A stretch of 48,739 bases of DNA from a virus. The DNA lies in IMG/VR virus record IMGVR_UViG_3300029926_000006, positions 1-48,739 of that record, one strand, 5' to 3'. The position numbers and the translations under genes were made by a program. Shown here in pieces: positions 17,427 through 25,208 of the stretch. The notes below the pieces were generated by a model. That model had not been told where the DNA came from and searched no databases. It saw only the letters and a program-made list of their open reading frames with translations. The first letter of the stretch is position 1; every line of letters begins with the position of its first letter.

Positions 17427-17765
17427 ATGGCTTCACCTGAAGAGTGCCTTACGTTTAAGCAGCAGCTTAATGATCTGACAACTCATATAGAAAAAAGGTA
17501 CACCGCTGTGCATGAACACATACGTGAATTGCGTGAAGATTTCAGTGACCATCTTGAGATTCAGGAAGATCGTCATCGTGAGAACATGGCGTCACGTGCT
17601 CATAACACCAAGGCCATTGAGACTTTGACGGACAACACGAAGGGTATGGTCGATGCGTGGAAAACGATTGCCAACTTGGTTAAGTTTGTTGTGGTTATCG
17701 CAACCGTGTTGGGTTCAACAGCCGCTATCCATACCGCGCTGCAACACTTCAATCTGATTACATGA
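17427..17765 (+). CDS. Holin-like protein with C-terminal membrane helix
   Basis: 112 residues. The N-terminal two thirds is a charged helical/coiled-coil segment (HIEKRYTAVHEHIRELREDF and on). Residues about 83-103 form one transmembrane helix (VKFVVVIATVLGSTAAIHTAL). This topology, directly after the endolysin, resembles phage holins of the hemolysin XhlA-like type. The start at 17427 was preferred over an upstream in-frame codon because AAAGGA precedes it at a normal distance and the upstream extension lies inside the endolysin gene. Its stop overlaps the convergent helicase gene by 8 bases. Confidence 0.75.
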   Translation: MASPEECLTFKQQLNDLTTHIEKRYTAVHEHIRELREDFSDHLEIQEDRHRENMASRAHNTKAIETLTDNTKGMVDAWKTIANLVKFVVVIATVLGSTAAIHTALQHFNLIT

Positions 17766-19239
17766 AGGTTAGTTCAGCACTGGCCTGACCATCCCGGTAA
17801 CGCTGGATAGAATCCTTCAATCCTTTCTCATCGTCAGCCTTACGCATGATGGCGTCAGCGACAGCCATATCCAGTGAGTCATTGACTAAAATTCTAATGA
17901 TGCTGACCGGGTTGGATTGACCGTTGCGATCTAATCGTCCGTTCATTTGCAGGTACAATTCCAGTGACCAGTTCAGGCCAAACCAGACGATGATAGATCC
18001 ACTGTCTTGCAGTCCATCAATACCATGGCCCATGCTGGCGGGATGACCTATCAACAATTTGATTTTCCCCGCGTTCCAATTATCAATTATCTTCGCGGTG
18101 TGACTACTCTTCTCAGCCGTCAGGTTCACAGGTTTGTACTTCTTGAACCGGGTCATGATACGTTCAGCGTCAGCCTTGTACGCATACGATAACAGCACCG
18201 GCTGACCACCCACTTCTTCAAGGATATCTTCAAGCGCATCCAGCTTGGCGTCATGCAGTTTTTCCCACGTGCCATCCAAGTCGGTGTACGGTGAACCGTT
18301 ACATATCTGCAAACACTTATTGCCTACGCTGGCCTTGGTGAATACTTCAAGCTCGGTCCCGCTGTCCAACTCGGTGAACATCTTGGCTTCCATTTCTTCA
18401 TAGTGCTTCCGGGCCTTGGCTGGTAGGTCCACCATGATGTTAGTCTCACGTACAGGCGGCAGGTCCAAGTAATCTTTACTGTCCATCTTCACGGTGATGT
18501 CAGATATCTTGTGCTCAATCCACTGCTTACCGATGGGTGTCACTGAGTAGCCGTAGCCATTGTAGTTACCAGCGAAGTAAGCATCCCGGTAGTGGGTGAC
18601 AAATTTCCCCAAGCGTTCACCGCCATCAATGGCAAGGTACTGACCAAACAAATCTATGTAGCCGTTGCTTGCCGGGGTCCCGGTTAAGCCGGTGCTGTAG
18701 GCAAACAGGTCCATGATTTTACGCCAGCCAATTACCTTGACCATGGTCGTTTCTTCAGTGCGCTTGTCTTTGACTTCACGCTTGCCACCTTTCATACGCA
18801 TGGACTCAGAATTTTTTAGCTTGGTGACTTCATCATAGACTGCCATTTGAAATGGGATGGGCTTACCCTGCTTGATGTAATAGGTCTGCAAGACTTCCAC
18901 CAACCAGTTCATATTCTCATAGTTGCACAGGTAGATATCTGCTTCCCGGAACAACTTACGCTTGCGGGTCGCTGGTGTACCACTGAGCACCATGCAGCGA
19001 AGATGCTCAGTATGGGTCCACTTCTTTGATTCGCGTTCCCATACGGCATTGATGACACGCTTGGGGCCAAAGATTAAGGTCTTATGTACCAGACCTGCAC
19101 GCATCCTATCGACGATGGTGGTCAGGGTGATGACAGTTTTGCCAAGGCCAACACCTAACCACAACATTGAATCCGGGTGGATCAGTTGATGGTTGATGGC
19201 TGCTTTCTGGTAGTCGTATAACTCTTGTGGTCTAAGCAT
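17758..19239 (-). CDS. SNF2-type DNA helicase/ATPase
   Basis: 493 residues with both RecA-like lobes: Walker A GVGLGKT (29-35), motif Ia-like LIFGPK, Walker B DEVTKLKN (136-143), motif III GLTGTPAS, and in the second lobe LLSYAYKADAERI, GHPASMGHGIDGLQ and motif VI QMNGRLDRNGQ. This is the compact SF2/SNF2 helicase common in phage replication operons, likely remodelling or unwinding DNA during replication or recombination. It is the last gene of the leftward operon; its start overlaps the methylase stop by 8 bases and its stop overlaps the convergent holin-like gene by 8 bases. Confidence 0.93.
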   Translation of the reverse strand: MLRPQELYDYQKAAINHQLIHPDSMLWLGVGLGKTVITLTTIVDRMRAGLVHKTLIFGPKRVINAVWERESKKWTHTEHLRCMVLSGTPATRKRKLFREADIYLCNYENMNWLVEVLQTYYIKQGKPIPFQMAVYDEVTKLKNSESMRMKGGKREVKDKRTEETTMVKVIGWRKIMDLFAYSTGLTGTPASNGYIDLFGQYLAIDGGERLGKFVTHYRDAYFAGNYNGYGYSVTPIGKQWIEHKISDITVKMDSKDYLDLPPVRETNIMVDLPAKARKHYEEMEAKMFTELDSGTELEVFTKASVGNKCLQICNGSPYTDLDGTWEKLHDAKLDALEDILEEVGGQPVLLSYAYKADAERIMTRFKKYKPVNLTAEKSSHTAKIIDNWNAGKIKLLIGHPASMGHGIDGLQDSGSIIVWFGLNWSLELYLQMNGRLDRNGQSNPVSIIRILVNDSLDMAVADAIMRKADDEKGLKDSIQRYRDGQASAELTFM

Positions 19240-19795
19240 TTTTCATTTCATCCCGGTTGACCCATGATAAACGTGTGACACTATCTTCACTGAAGGGGTT
19301 GAACACCACGAAGCAGGACCCGCGTGTGTTGCCTGATATCTCATCACCTATCTCAATGTGCTTGTCAGGCTTACCCTTCTTACCTTTGACGGTGAAATCT
19401 TCAGGTGCGATGAATGATAAGCGACCATTGATGAAGATGATTTCATGCGCTTTGCCAAAGATATATTCCCGGTACGCATCTTCACCATTAGGTGTGGGCA
19501 GCAGGAACACAGTAGCAAAACCCAGCAGTGATTCAGCATAGGCTTTTTCTAACCACGGCTTCACGTTTGAATAGGGTGGATTGCACCAGCCGGTATCACC
19601 CAGCGTATGCCAGTCTTGCTTCAGGCCATCCATCGCTTCATCAAAATGTAACATGCACTTGCTTGATATGACGTCAGCGGCAAGGTCGATGTTAAATTTA
19701 TACGTGCCATCAATCCAGTCGAATACATATTGCGGTGTGCGCAGGCGGTCCCGCAATGACAATGGGGTGTTGCTTGATTGCTGCTGACTAGCCAT
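19232..19795 (-). CDS. DNA N6-adenine methyltransferase (phage Dam type)
   Basis: 187 residues from the ATG at 19795, chosen because GGGGAAAG lies just upstream and the longer form would overlap the preceding gene. It begins with SLRDRLRTPQYVFDWID, then FNIDLAAD (SAM-binding region), and has the catalytic NPPY tetrad (72-75) followed by SNVKPWLEKA. This is the compact phage N-6-adenine methylase family (PF05869 type). It may protect phage DNA from host restriction or mark it for replication control. No partner restriction enzyme is seen. Confidence 0.92.
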   Translation of the reverse strand: MASQQQSSNTPLSLRDRLRTPQYVFDWIDGTYKFNIDLAADVISSKCMLHFDEAMDGLKQDWHTLGDTGWCNPPYSNVKPWLEKAYAESLLGFATVFLLPTPNGEDAYREYIFGKAHEIIFINGRLSFIAPEDFTVKGKKGKPDKHIEIGDEISGNTRGSCFVVFNPFSEDSVTRLSWVNRDEMKNA

Positions 19796-19796
19796 A

Positions 19797-20009
19797 TTAT
19801 CTTTCCCCATGCTGAAGTTTATCGACATACGCAGCCTTGGTCCTACCTACTGCTCGGCATGAGAAGCACCGTACTGTCGAGTAGTCTGAGGACTCGCCAC
19901 CATATCGAACGAAGGTGCTGTTATTCCACTTGTACGTTAGGATGAACCAGTTCCGTTTCGTCACCGGCTTCTTCCTTTCTGGACATTTACAATTAAAAGC
20001 ATTAGCCAT
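19797..20009 (-). CDS. Small basic zinc-finger-like protein
   Basis: 70 residues with two Cys pairs, CKC near residue 8 and CFSC near residue 49, separated by a basic region (ERKKPVTKRNWF) and Ser/Tyr-rich strands. The spacing could bind one zinc ion. The start has AAGGATT seven bases upstream and overlaps the VRR-NUC gene stop by 8 bases (ATGGCTAA). A DNA- or RNA-binding accessory role is suggested by charge and context only; I do not recognise a named family. Confidence 0.7.
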   Translation of the reverse strand: MANAFNCKCPERKKPVTKRNWFILTYKWNNSTFVRYGGESSDYSTVRCFSCRAVGRTKAAYVDKLQHGER

Positions 20010-20283
20010 TTTTTAATCCTTCAATAAACTTATCGACACCGAGCTTGCCAGCCACCCATGTGACGTTCGCACCGGCTGCACGAAGCCTGCTCATTTCACG
20101 CATTTGATGATCTTCAGGTACGTTACCCAGCGTCTTGACTTCAACGAACCAGACGTCACCAAGGATAACTATCTGGTCGGTGACGCCGGGGTGTCCGGGG
20201 CTGGTCCACTTGCGAGTGATGCCACCGAGCTTTTCAACTTCAGTAGACAGATATCTTTCAACCGTGTTTTCAGCTTTACCCAT
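20002..20283 (-). CDS. VRR-NUC domain nuclease
   Basis: 93 residues from the ATG at 20283, which has GGGGAA upstream and overlaps the previous stop by 8 bases. It shows the stand-alone VRR-NUC fold: KAENTVERYLSTEVEKLGG, then PGHPGVTDQIVI (D36) and FVEVKT (E48, K50), the PD-(D/E)xK active site, and HQMREMSRLRAAG after it. Phage stand-alone VRR-NUC proteins are thought to be structure-specific nucleases, likely acting at branched replication or recombination intermediates. It sits between the TOPRIM protein and small zinc-finger genes. Confidence 0.9.
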   Translation of the reverse strand: MGKAENTVERYLSTEVEKLGGITRKWTSPGHPGVTDQIVILGDVWFVEVKTLGNVPEDHQMREMSRLRAAGANVTWVAGKLGVDKFIEGLKNG

Positions 20284-21202
20284 TGTCAAATTCCCCGGCT
20301 GCAAGTTTGTCTTTTATGGTATCCCAATGCTCATGCAATCCACCGAGCGCATTAGATACATCACTCTCTTCAGCCTCAACATCTTCCCAAATACTATGGT
20401 CAATGCAACTGCGAATTTCATCGGTGATTAAATCGGTCATCACATCTAAGTCCAAGGCGTCTAACTCCCAAGAACTGTGACCATGTTCTGCGATGTAATC
20501 TTGAGCGCGACTGTCTGTTAATTTAGTCGGGTTAGGTGGTGGATCATACTGGTCAATCTGGTCACGGTTTAATGCGATGCGACGGACTTCAATTTCACCG
20601 GGGCCAGCACGACTTAACAACTGAAGTCTGTCAGCATTGTCGCGGGTCATATCAATACCACTTGGGTCATGATCACCAAGGTGAATAAGAACACAGTCCT
20701 TACCTTCAGCAATCTTATCTTCAAAGCGTTGACCCGCACGCCATGCTTCCGATGCTGACAGATATCCTTTGCAACTCATGTGCGGTACAAGCCATGGTTC
20801 ACACGCTTTAGCGATGACGTTACCGAGTGCTTCTTTCTCGACCCACACTTCAACATAGTAGGATTGACGTTCCCACTGGTCAAAGCGTATGTAGTTTGGA
20901 AGGTTGGCAATTAAACCGTACTCATCTTCCCGCGTCCAGAACGTGTTGTGTTCCCGGTTGCGATCTTCAATAGCTTCCCATGACACCATGCCTGCAAGTC
21001 GTGCCTTGGTGATGAGCGTGCCTAAATTTTTATAACTGCGCTCAGTATTAGGAATGATGTCTCGCGCTACGAACTGGTAGTAAAGCTGACGCAGTGTGAG
21101 CGTGAATCCTTTGATGGAATACTCAGCGATTATAGCGTTAGCTGCATCAACAAGGTCCTGACTCTTTTGTGTGGGACTCCAATCTTTATAATGTATTTTC
21201 AT
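20276..21202 (-). CDS. Spo11/Topo VI-A-like TOPRIM protein (mini-A-like)
   Basis: 308 residues from the ATG at 21202 (ATGA overlap with the 50-residue gene upstream; a start five codons earlier is possible). The N-terminal segment has LTLRQLYYQFV (Y41/Y42), resembling the catalytic-Tyr CAP helix of Topo VI-A/Spo11, followed by SYKNLGTLITKARLAG. Then comes a TOPRIM domain: EVWVEKEALGNVI (E124 region), GYLSASEAW, and HLGDHDPSGID with the DxD acids at 177-179. Topo VI-A-like proteins without a B subunit ('mini-A') are known in mobile elements. No GHKL ATPase partner is visible here. It probably cleaves or senses DNA. Confidence 0.75.
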   Translation of the reverse strand: MKIHYKDWSPTQKSQDLVDAANAIIAEYSIKGFTLTLRQLYYQFVARDIIPNTERSYKNLGTLITKARLAGMVSWEAIEDRNREHNTFWTREDEYGLIANLPNYIRFDQWERQSYYVEVWVEKEALGNVIAKACEPWLVPHMSCKGYLSASEAWRAGQRFEDKIAEGKDCVLIHLGDHDPSGIDMTRDNADRLQLLSRAGPGEIEVRRIALNRDQIDQYDPPPNPTKLTDSRAQDYIAEHGHSSWELDALDLDVMTDLITDEIRSCIDHSIWEDVEAEESDVSNALGGLHEHWDTIKDKLAAGEFDNG

Positions 21203-21351
21203 GTCACCCGGTCCCATACATGATTCAAAATGTAAGACTCATTTTCTGACAGTGGACCAGTCAGGTTTTCCACAAACTTTAATTCCCAATCCGTCAGGTC
21301 ATGCTTACGGTTGATGCAGTCATCAATCATCACTTCATGTTCTTCGTTCAC
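21199..21351 (-). CDS. Small acidic protein with GTG start
   Basis: A 50-residue product beginning NEEHEVMIDDCINRKHDL after the GTG and ending YILNHVWDRVT. The GTG start lies one base beyond the polymerase stop, with AGGAG at good spacing inside the end of the polymerase gene. The TGA overlaps the ATG of the TOPRIM gene (ATGA), and this precise fit on both sides supports it as real. It is acidic and helical, with no known family; possibly a polymerase or TOPRIM accessory factor. Confidence 0.65.
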   Translation of the reverse strand: MNEEHEVMIDDCINRKHDLTDWELKFVENLTGPLSENESYILNHVWDRVT

Positions 21352-21352
21352 T

Positions 21353-23353
21353 TCACTCTCCTCTTAATGGCAACACTAACTTGTTCGCCTTATTGATGTA
21401 GTAATCGTAGTTGATACTTAACCCGTTGAGCATTTGGATATCATTGCAGATGGTCACAAGGAAGCCAGCTTCAACGGCACCGCGCCGGGTTGAGTAGACA
21501 CTTTTGTTCTTGGTGTGAACACGTTCATCCCATACACCCTGTCCTATCTCATCAATTACTTCCTGATAGATAGCGTCAGTCAGACCGTTGGCACGCTTAA
21601 ACTGCCCTTCAGGTCCCGCTGGCGGCATAATTTTATTCAAAGGTTTACCGTCAGTGGTGACGACATACCGCACAATGTTTGGGACCGGCACATCAAGACC
21701 TTCAACCGACAGGGCCAGTGCTGCTGACCGTGGCACCTTGGTGTTGATCATGAAGTCACTGATATCAGAATGGTTACGGATGAAATCTTCAACGTCCTGA
21801 CCATCGACCAGCGCAGCTTCAGCAGCCTTGGCAATTACCTGACTGGAAAAATTTTGATTCCAGTCGAAGTCATCACCGTAGCAGTACGTGCCTTTGCGCT
21901 TGAGTCCACCACCCTCATACTCAGCGATGTAGTTGTTGACGTTCAGGATCATCATGCGTGAGTACAGCACTTCTTCCAGTTCTAATTGAGTGACACCTTC
22001 CCACCATCCACACACACTGCGTAGGTGCTCAAGATATCCGCGTGGACACTTGACGGTCATGCCATCGGTGTTGACTTGGATCATGGTCAGGCCGGGTATC
22101 TTAATCAGTTGTTCTGCCAGCATACATAGCATCAACTGACCGTTGACCGTCGTCCCCATGGTGTACTTCGTATCATAGAAAGGACTGTACTTTGAATTGC
22201 TATCCCCGTACACCGAGTTCAGGGCCAACTTGAGCATCGCGTTCTCAGGTGTACCCTTCTTATATTTGCGACGTTCTTCATACACTTCAGTGTAGATATC
22301 ACAGAAAATTTCAGGCAGATGTTCAGGCTTCATTCTGGTTTTCATCGGTATGCGCGGGTAGTAACTTGCCACATCAACGTCCACTAATTGATACTCTTCA
22401 TCACTGGTGACGGTGGTAGCGGTGATGCTGCCATGGATACCACCAAGACCAAAGTCATATTGGAAGCCATCCACTATGCAGTTGATATCTTCAAACACAC
22501 CCTTAGTTTCAGTGATGCGCTGGGACCTGAACCATGCCACCATGCGTTGAAATTCTGGATGCTCAAGTTGCACGTAGTCGAAGATGACATCACCAAGGTC
22601 TACATACTCACGCTTGGTCTGACGGATGACGCGCTTGCCTGATGTCATATCGTAGCAGCATCCCGGCACCGCTTCTTCCAGCTTCATGATGAAGAAGTCC
22701 TTGCCTATCTTGCCGTCGTTATGATTGATGAAATTTTTGCCATACTTCTCGGTCAGTTCTTCCCGGAATTTTATGGCGGGTAATGTTTCAAAGTAGAACA
22801 TTTCAGTGGCGTTGATGTCATACCAATTATAGACAATCAAGACATCCATTTGTGCGTCAGTCAGGATGGTGCCGACTGGAAACGGTAGGTCCTCAACGCG
22901 GTCCATACCCATGTTAATTTCTAAAGTTTTCAGGCTGGTGGCCCGACTGACATTATCAAAGTGGTGGATCTTAAACAGGTCCACTTGCTCAACGATGCAG
23001 TCATGGTCCCGGATGATATGTCTGAAGCGTTGGTTGTAGTGACCATTGATGATCGACATCGCTTTTTCATATATCTCAGACACCGCTACAGCGATACCTT
23101 TTTCCATGATGTAATGCAGGACCGGGTAATCAAAACCGATTGAATTGAAGCCGACGAAGCGACTTTTATAATCACTTATCGCTTCTACGAAATCCATCAA
23201 CTGCACCACGTCATTGCGTCGCGTGCTGATTTCAAATAGGTATTGCTGACCAGTCTTAGGATTGCGAAAGGCAGCGGTGTAGATGTTGGGGTATGTTTCT
23301 TCATCCCATATCCAGTCACGCGGGTCAGCTATATCGGGGTACATGAAGTTCAT
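21353..23353 (-). CDS. Family B-type DNA polymerase
   Basis: 666 residues. The 3'-5' exonuclease part has WDEETYPN (D17, E19), VGFNSIGFDYPVL and YNWYDINATE. The polymerase part has motif A DVASYYP (D327), motif B KLALNSVYG (375-383) and motif C VNTDGMTV (D430). Motif C has Asn where most family B enzymes have the first Asp of DTD, a form I recognise from other phage polymerases. It is shorter than T4 gp43 and closer in size to phi29-type enzymes, but no terminal-protein gene is evident and the genome is circularly closed. It is the replicative polymerase by context, coupled to the small gene upstream by an ATGA overlap. Confidence 0.92.
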   Translation of the reverse strand: MNFMYPDIADPRDWIWDEETYPNIYTAAFRNPKTGQQYLFEISTRRNDVVQLMDFVEAISDYKSRFVGFNSIGFDYPVLHYIMEKGIAVAVSEIYEKAMSIINGHYNQRFRHIIRDHDCIVEQVDLFKIHHFDNVSRATSLKTLEINMGMDRVEDLPFPVGTILTDAQMDVLIVYNWYDINATEMFYFETLPAIKFREELTEKYGKNFINHNDGKIGKDFFIMKLEEAVPGCCYDMTSGKRVIRQTKREYVDLGDVIFDYVQLEHPEFQRMVAWFRSQRITETKGVFEDINCIVDGFQYDFGLGGIHGSITATTVTSDEEYQLVDVDVASYYPRIPMKTRMKPEHLPEIFCDIYTEVYEERRKYKKGTPENAMLKLALNSVYGDSNSKYSPFYDTKYTMGTTVNGQLMLCMLAEQLIKIPGLTMIQVNTDGMTVKCPRGYLEHLRSVCGWWEGVTQLELEEVLYSRMMILNVNNYIAEYEGGGLKRKGTYCYGDDFDWNQNFSSQVIAKAAEAALVDGQDVEDFIRNHSDISDFMINTKVPRSAALALSVEGLDVPVPNIVRYVVTTDGKPLNKIMPPAGPEGQFKRANGLTDAIYQEVIDEIGQGVWDERVHTKNKSVYSTRRGAVEAGFLVTICNDIQMLNGLSINYDYYINKANKLVLPLRGE

Positions 23354-23526
23354 TTATTTTCCACCACCATTTCAAATCCCAAAGGCAATAAGGCATTAAC
23401 ATCCTTCACGGTCAGGACCTTGTTCTGGTACAGGATTTCAATCAATTCGCTGACACTGATTTGGTCATTGACATGGCTGAGATCGTATTGACGATGTCCG
23501 TCATCGGTATAGGTTTGAATATTCAT
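23350..23526 (-). CDS. Small acidic protein upstream of DNA polymerase
   Basis: 58 residues from the ATG at 23526 (AGAGGAG precedes it at good spacing; upstream in-frame codons lie in the ribosome-binding site). It is acidic, with a helix SVSELIEILYQNKVLTVKDVNALL and a short end EMVVENK. Its stop overlaps the polymerase start (ATGA), so the two are translationally coupled. No family recognised. Possible roles are a polymerase partner or a simple translational leader. Confidence 0.7.
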   Translation of the reverse strand: MNIQTYTDDGHRQYDLSHVNDQISVSELIEILYQNKVLTVKDVNALLPLGFEMVVENK

Positions 23527-23607
23527 TTTAATCTCCTCTCTTAATAGCAATGGCAGCTAAGACTTTACACAAAAAGGATGCCAATCCCGTCCTAACTACC
23601 ATTACTA

Positions 23608-23862
23608 TTATTTGTGGACCACCCAATTGCCGCCATCTAAATTTTTAACCATCACAAAAGGCACCTTGCTATTGGTGTCGTGGCCCGTGAGCACTATTTG
23701 ATTTTCACCATTGCCGGTGTATCTCACTACTTGCCAGTCATCGTTAATGGCAACGTCGAATGAAGTGATTTTCTCCTCAACTAATTCCGCGACCTTGGTC
23801 TTGGCTAGTATTGGTAGTGATATCACCCCCAGCAAACCACCTAAAAATGAACGTCTTTTCAT
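23608..23862 (-). CDS. Tat-signal exported protein, function unknown
   Basis: 84 residues from the ATG at 23862 (ATGA overlap with the upstream gene and GGGGGA upstream). The N-terminus MKRRSFLGGLLGVISLPILAK is a textbook twin-arginine signal (RRSFLG, hydrophobic core, then Ala-Lys). The mature part of about 60 residues is a small beta-rich domain (DDWQVVRYTG, QIVLTG, VPFVMVKNLDGGNWVVHK). Tat export sends folded proteins to the periplasm. A phage protein expressed with the replication operon and exported this way could alter the envelope of the infected cell, for example against superinfection. That function is inference. Confidence 0.7.
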   Translation of the reverse strand: MKRRSFLGGLLGVISLPILAKTKVAELVEEKITSFDVAINDDWQVVRYTGNGENQIVLTGHDTNSKVPFVMVKNLDGGNWVVHK

Positions 23863-24089
23863 GAGTTGTATCCCCCAAGTTGTTCTGCATACCATTCAAA
23901 GGCAACGGTAATGAGATTATCAAAAGCAGCGTAGACACCACGCATCACGAACAGCACTGCGTACCATTCAACGATTGCCATTTCTGGATCATCATTCAGA
24001 TGGATATCAAACAGCATCACAATCACCAGCGGCGTCATGAAAAACATGGCGTAGAACAGTAAAATAAATGCGTGCTTTTGACTAATCAT
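23859..24089 (-). CDS. Small membrane protein
   Basis: 76 residues with a strong first transmembrane helix (about 7-27, AFILLFYAMFFMTPLVIVML) and a second moderately hydrophobic segment (EWYAVLFVMRGVYAAF). It has a good AGGAGAAGG ribosome-binding site. The start overlaps the 54-residue gene upstream (TAATG) and the stop overlaps the Tat-signal gene (ATGA). The gene pair (membrane protein plus exported protein) may form one functional unit. No family recognised. Confidence 0.75.
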   Translation of the reverse strand: MISQKHAFILLFYAMFFMTPLVIVMLFDIHLNDDPEMAIVEWYAVLFVMRGVYAAFDNLITVAFEWYAEQLGGYNS

Positions 24090-24253
24090 TACCTTCTCCT
24101 AGTGGTTATCAGTTTCACCCGGTTGGCTGCTTCAGGCATACCGTACCGCGTGATGTATAAGTACATGGTGGAAACTCCAACATTGAGAATGATGGACAAA
24201 TCTAACGTGTCCACACTCTCGCCGTTGTAGTCATACAGGACCGTGTTGGTCAT
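24089..24253 (-). CDS. Small putative helix-turn-helix protein
   Basis: 54 residues: MTNTVLYDYNGE, then a helix-turn-helix-like stretch TLDLSIILNVGVSTMYLYIT, then RYGMPEAANRVK and a basic end TTRRR. The pattern 'short beta start, helix, GVS turn, recognition-like helix, RxGM..EA' resembles the small HTH module found attached to phage HNH endonucleases. It overlaps the SSB-like stop and the next start by one base each (TAATG at both ends), which supports it as real. It is a candidate DNA-binding regulator. Confidence 0.6.
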   Translation of the reverse strand: MTNTVLYDYNGESVDTLDLSIILNVGVSTMYLYITRYGMPEAANRVKLITTRRR

Positions 24254-25053
24254 TACGCGAAGCTAGGGGCCATCATCATGCCGTTGGTCACTAGCGTTTC
24301 ATCGGTCCAACCTGCTGCAATCATTGCATCATACGTTGCGCCTTGTGCCGCTGCTGTCATGATACGAGCAGGTGCCACAGGTGCAGCTACAGGTGCAGCC
24401 ACAGGTGGTGGTGCCATCGCTGGTGCCATTGCCACAGGTGCCGCAACAACTGGTGCAGCTACTACAGGTGCCGCTGCTACCATGGGTGGTGCACCGGGTG
24501 TTGCCATGCCTGCAACGGCTGGTGCTGCTGTACCACCGGGTAGGCCAGTCAACATTTGGTCCACACTTGGACGTGATGATAATAGCTCAATCGGGATAGG
24601 ACCTTTTTCACCTGTTGCCATGGTGACATTCAGGTAAGTCTTAACACCTTGTTGTGGTGCAGTATAAGCAAGGGTATTACCCACCACCCATACAACATCA
24701 CCGGGTTGGATACCAGCAGGATCAAGCAACGGCTGACGTTGGATATCCACTACAGGCGGCTGACCTTGAGCTTCAGCTTGGCGTAGTGTCAATGCCATGT
24801 AACCAGCAAGTGCCACGTTGGTAGGGTCAGTCACCGCTAAGTCGTTCCAGCAAGTACGCGCACCGGCTGGCAAGCCTGTCGGATAGCGTTCAGCAATGGC
24901 TGCGTTAATAGCATTAGTCACTGCTGTCACTTGTGCAACGTCAGTCTTGTCCACCAAAATCTGAATACTGTAGCTGCGTTCTGTCGCACCTTGAGCAGCA
25001 GATGGTGTGAAGATGTGCGGATATCTGACGATACCTTTTAGTTTAATTTCCAT
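24253..25053 (-). CDS. Single-stranded DNA-binding-like protein (DUF2815-like)
   Basis: 266 residues. Residues 1-165 form an OB-fold-like domain of the DUF2815 phage type (KGIVRYPHIFTPSAA, YSIQILVDKTD, GDVVWVVGNTLAYTAPQQGVKTYLN). A roughly 55-residue Ala/Pro/Val linker follows. The end is a short helical tail (YDAMIAAGWTDETLVTNGMM), the usual finish in this family. It should bind ssDNA during replication and may recruit partners through its tail. AGGAAA precedes the ATG; the stop overlaps the HTH-like gene. Confidence 0.8.
   Translation of the reverse strand: MEIKLKGIVRYPHIFTPSAAQGATERSYSIQILVDKTDVAQVTAVTNAINAAIAERYPTGLPAGARTCWNDLAVTDPTNVALAGYMALTLRQAEAQGQPPVVDIQRQPLLDPAGIQPGDVVWVVGNTLAYTAPQQGVKTYLNVTMATGEKGPIPIELLSSRPSVDQMLTGLPGGTAAPAVAGMATPGAPPMVAAAPVVAAPVVAAPVAMAPAMAPPPVAAPVAAPVAPARIMTAAAQGATYDAMIAAGWTDETLVTNGMMMAPSFA
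24361..24540 (-). repeat. Ala/Pro/Val-rich linker repeats in the SSB-like gene
   Basis: On the plus strand the units GGTGCAGCTAC, GGTGCCGCAAC and GGTGGTGC recur with small changes. On the coding strand they give Ala-Pro-Val linker repeats (VAAPVVAAPV type). The same composition appears in the 135-residue gene at 26567-26974. Low complexity creates open frames on the opposite strand that are not genes. Confidence 0.85.
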
Positions 25054-25072
25054 AATATTTCCTATAATTAAG

Positions 25073-25201
25073 TTAAGAATTGTCGATGTCTAATTCGACT
25101 TCTTCAGCAGTTGTACCACAGTCACCACAGTATTTTTCAAACTCGGTCCAGTGTTCTGCTAAGAAATCTTTGATTACAATTTTAGACGTTTCATTCATCA
25201 T
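25073..25201 (-). CDS. Tiny protein with a CxxC pair
   Basis: 42 residues (start MMNETSKIVIKDFLAEHW, then CGDC and an acidic end EEVELDIDNS), with AAGGA four bases before the first ATG. It fills the space between the SSB-like and DUF2800 genes with little slack on either side. One Cys pair could bind metal in a dimer. No family recognised. Confidence 0.6.
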   Translation of the reverse strand: MMNETSKIVIKDFLAEHWTEFEKYCGDCGTTAEEVELDIDNS

Positions 25202-25208
25202 ATTTTCC

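Noticed and set aside
23528-23602. 24-codon minus-strand frame ending just before the 58-residue gene
   Set aside because: No ribosome-binding site at usable distance, and its end consists of the next gene's Shine-Dalgarno sequence.
24278-24637. Plus-strand open frames opposite the SSB-like linker
   Set aside because: Low-complexity GGTGC repeats read backwards give Gly/Ala or Cys/His-rich nonsense; the minus-strand protein has clear family features.
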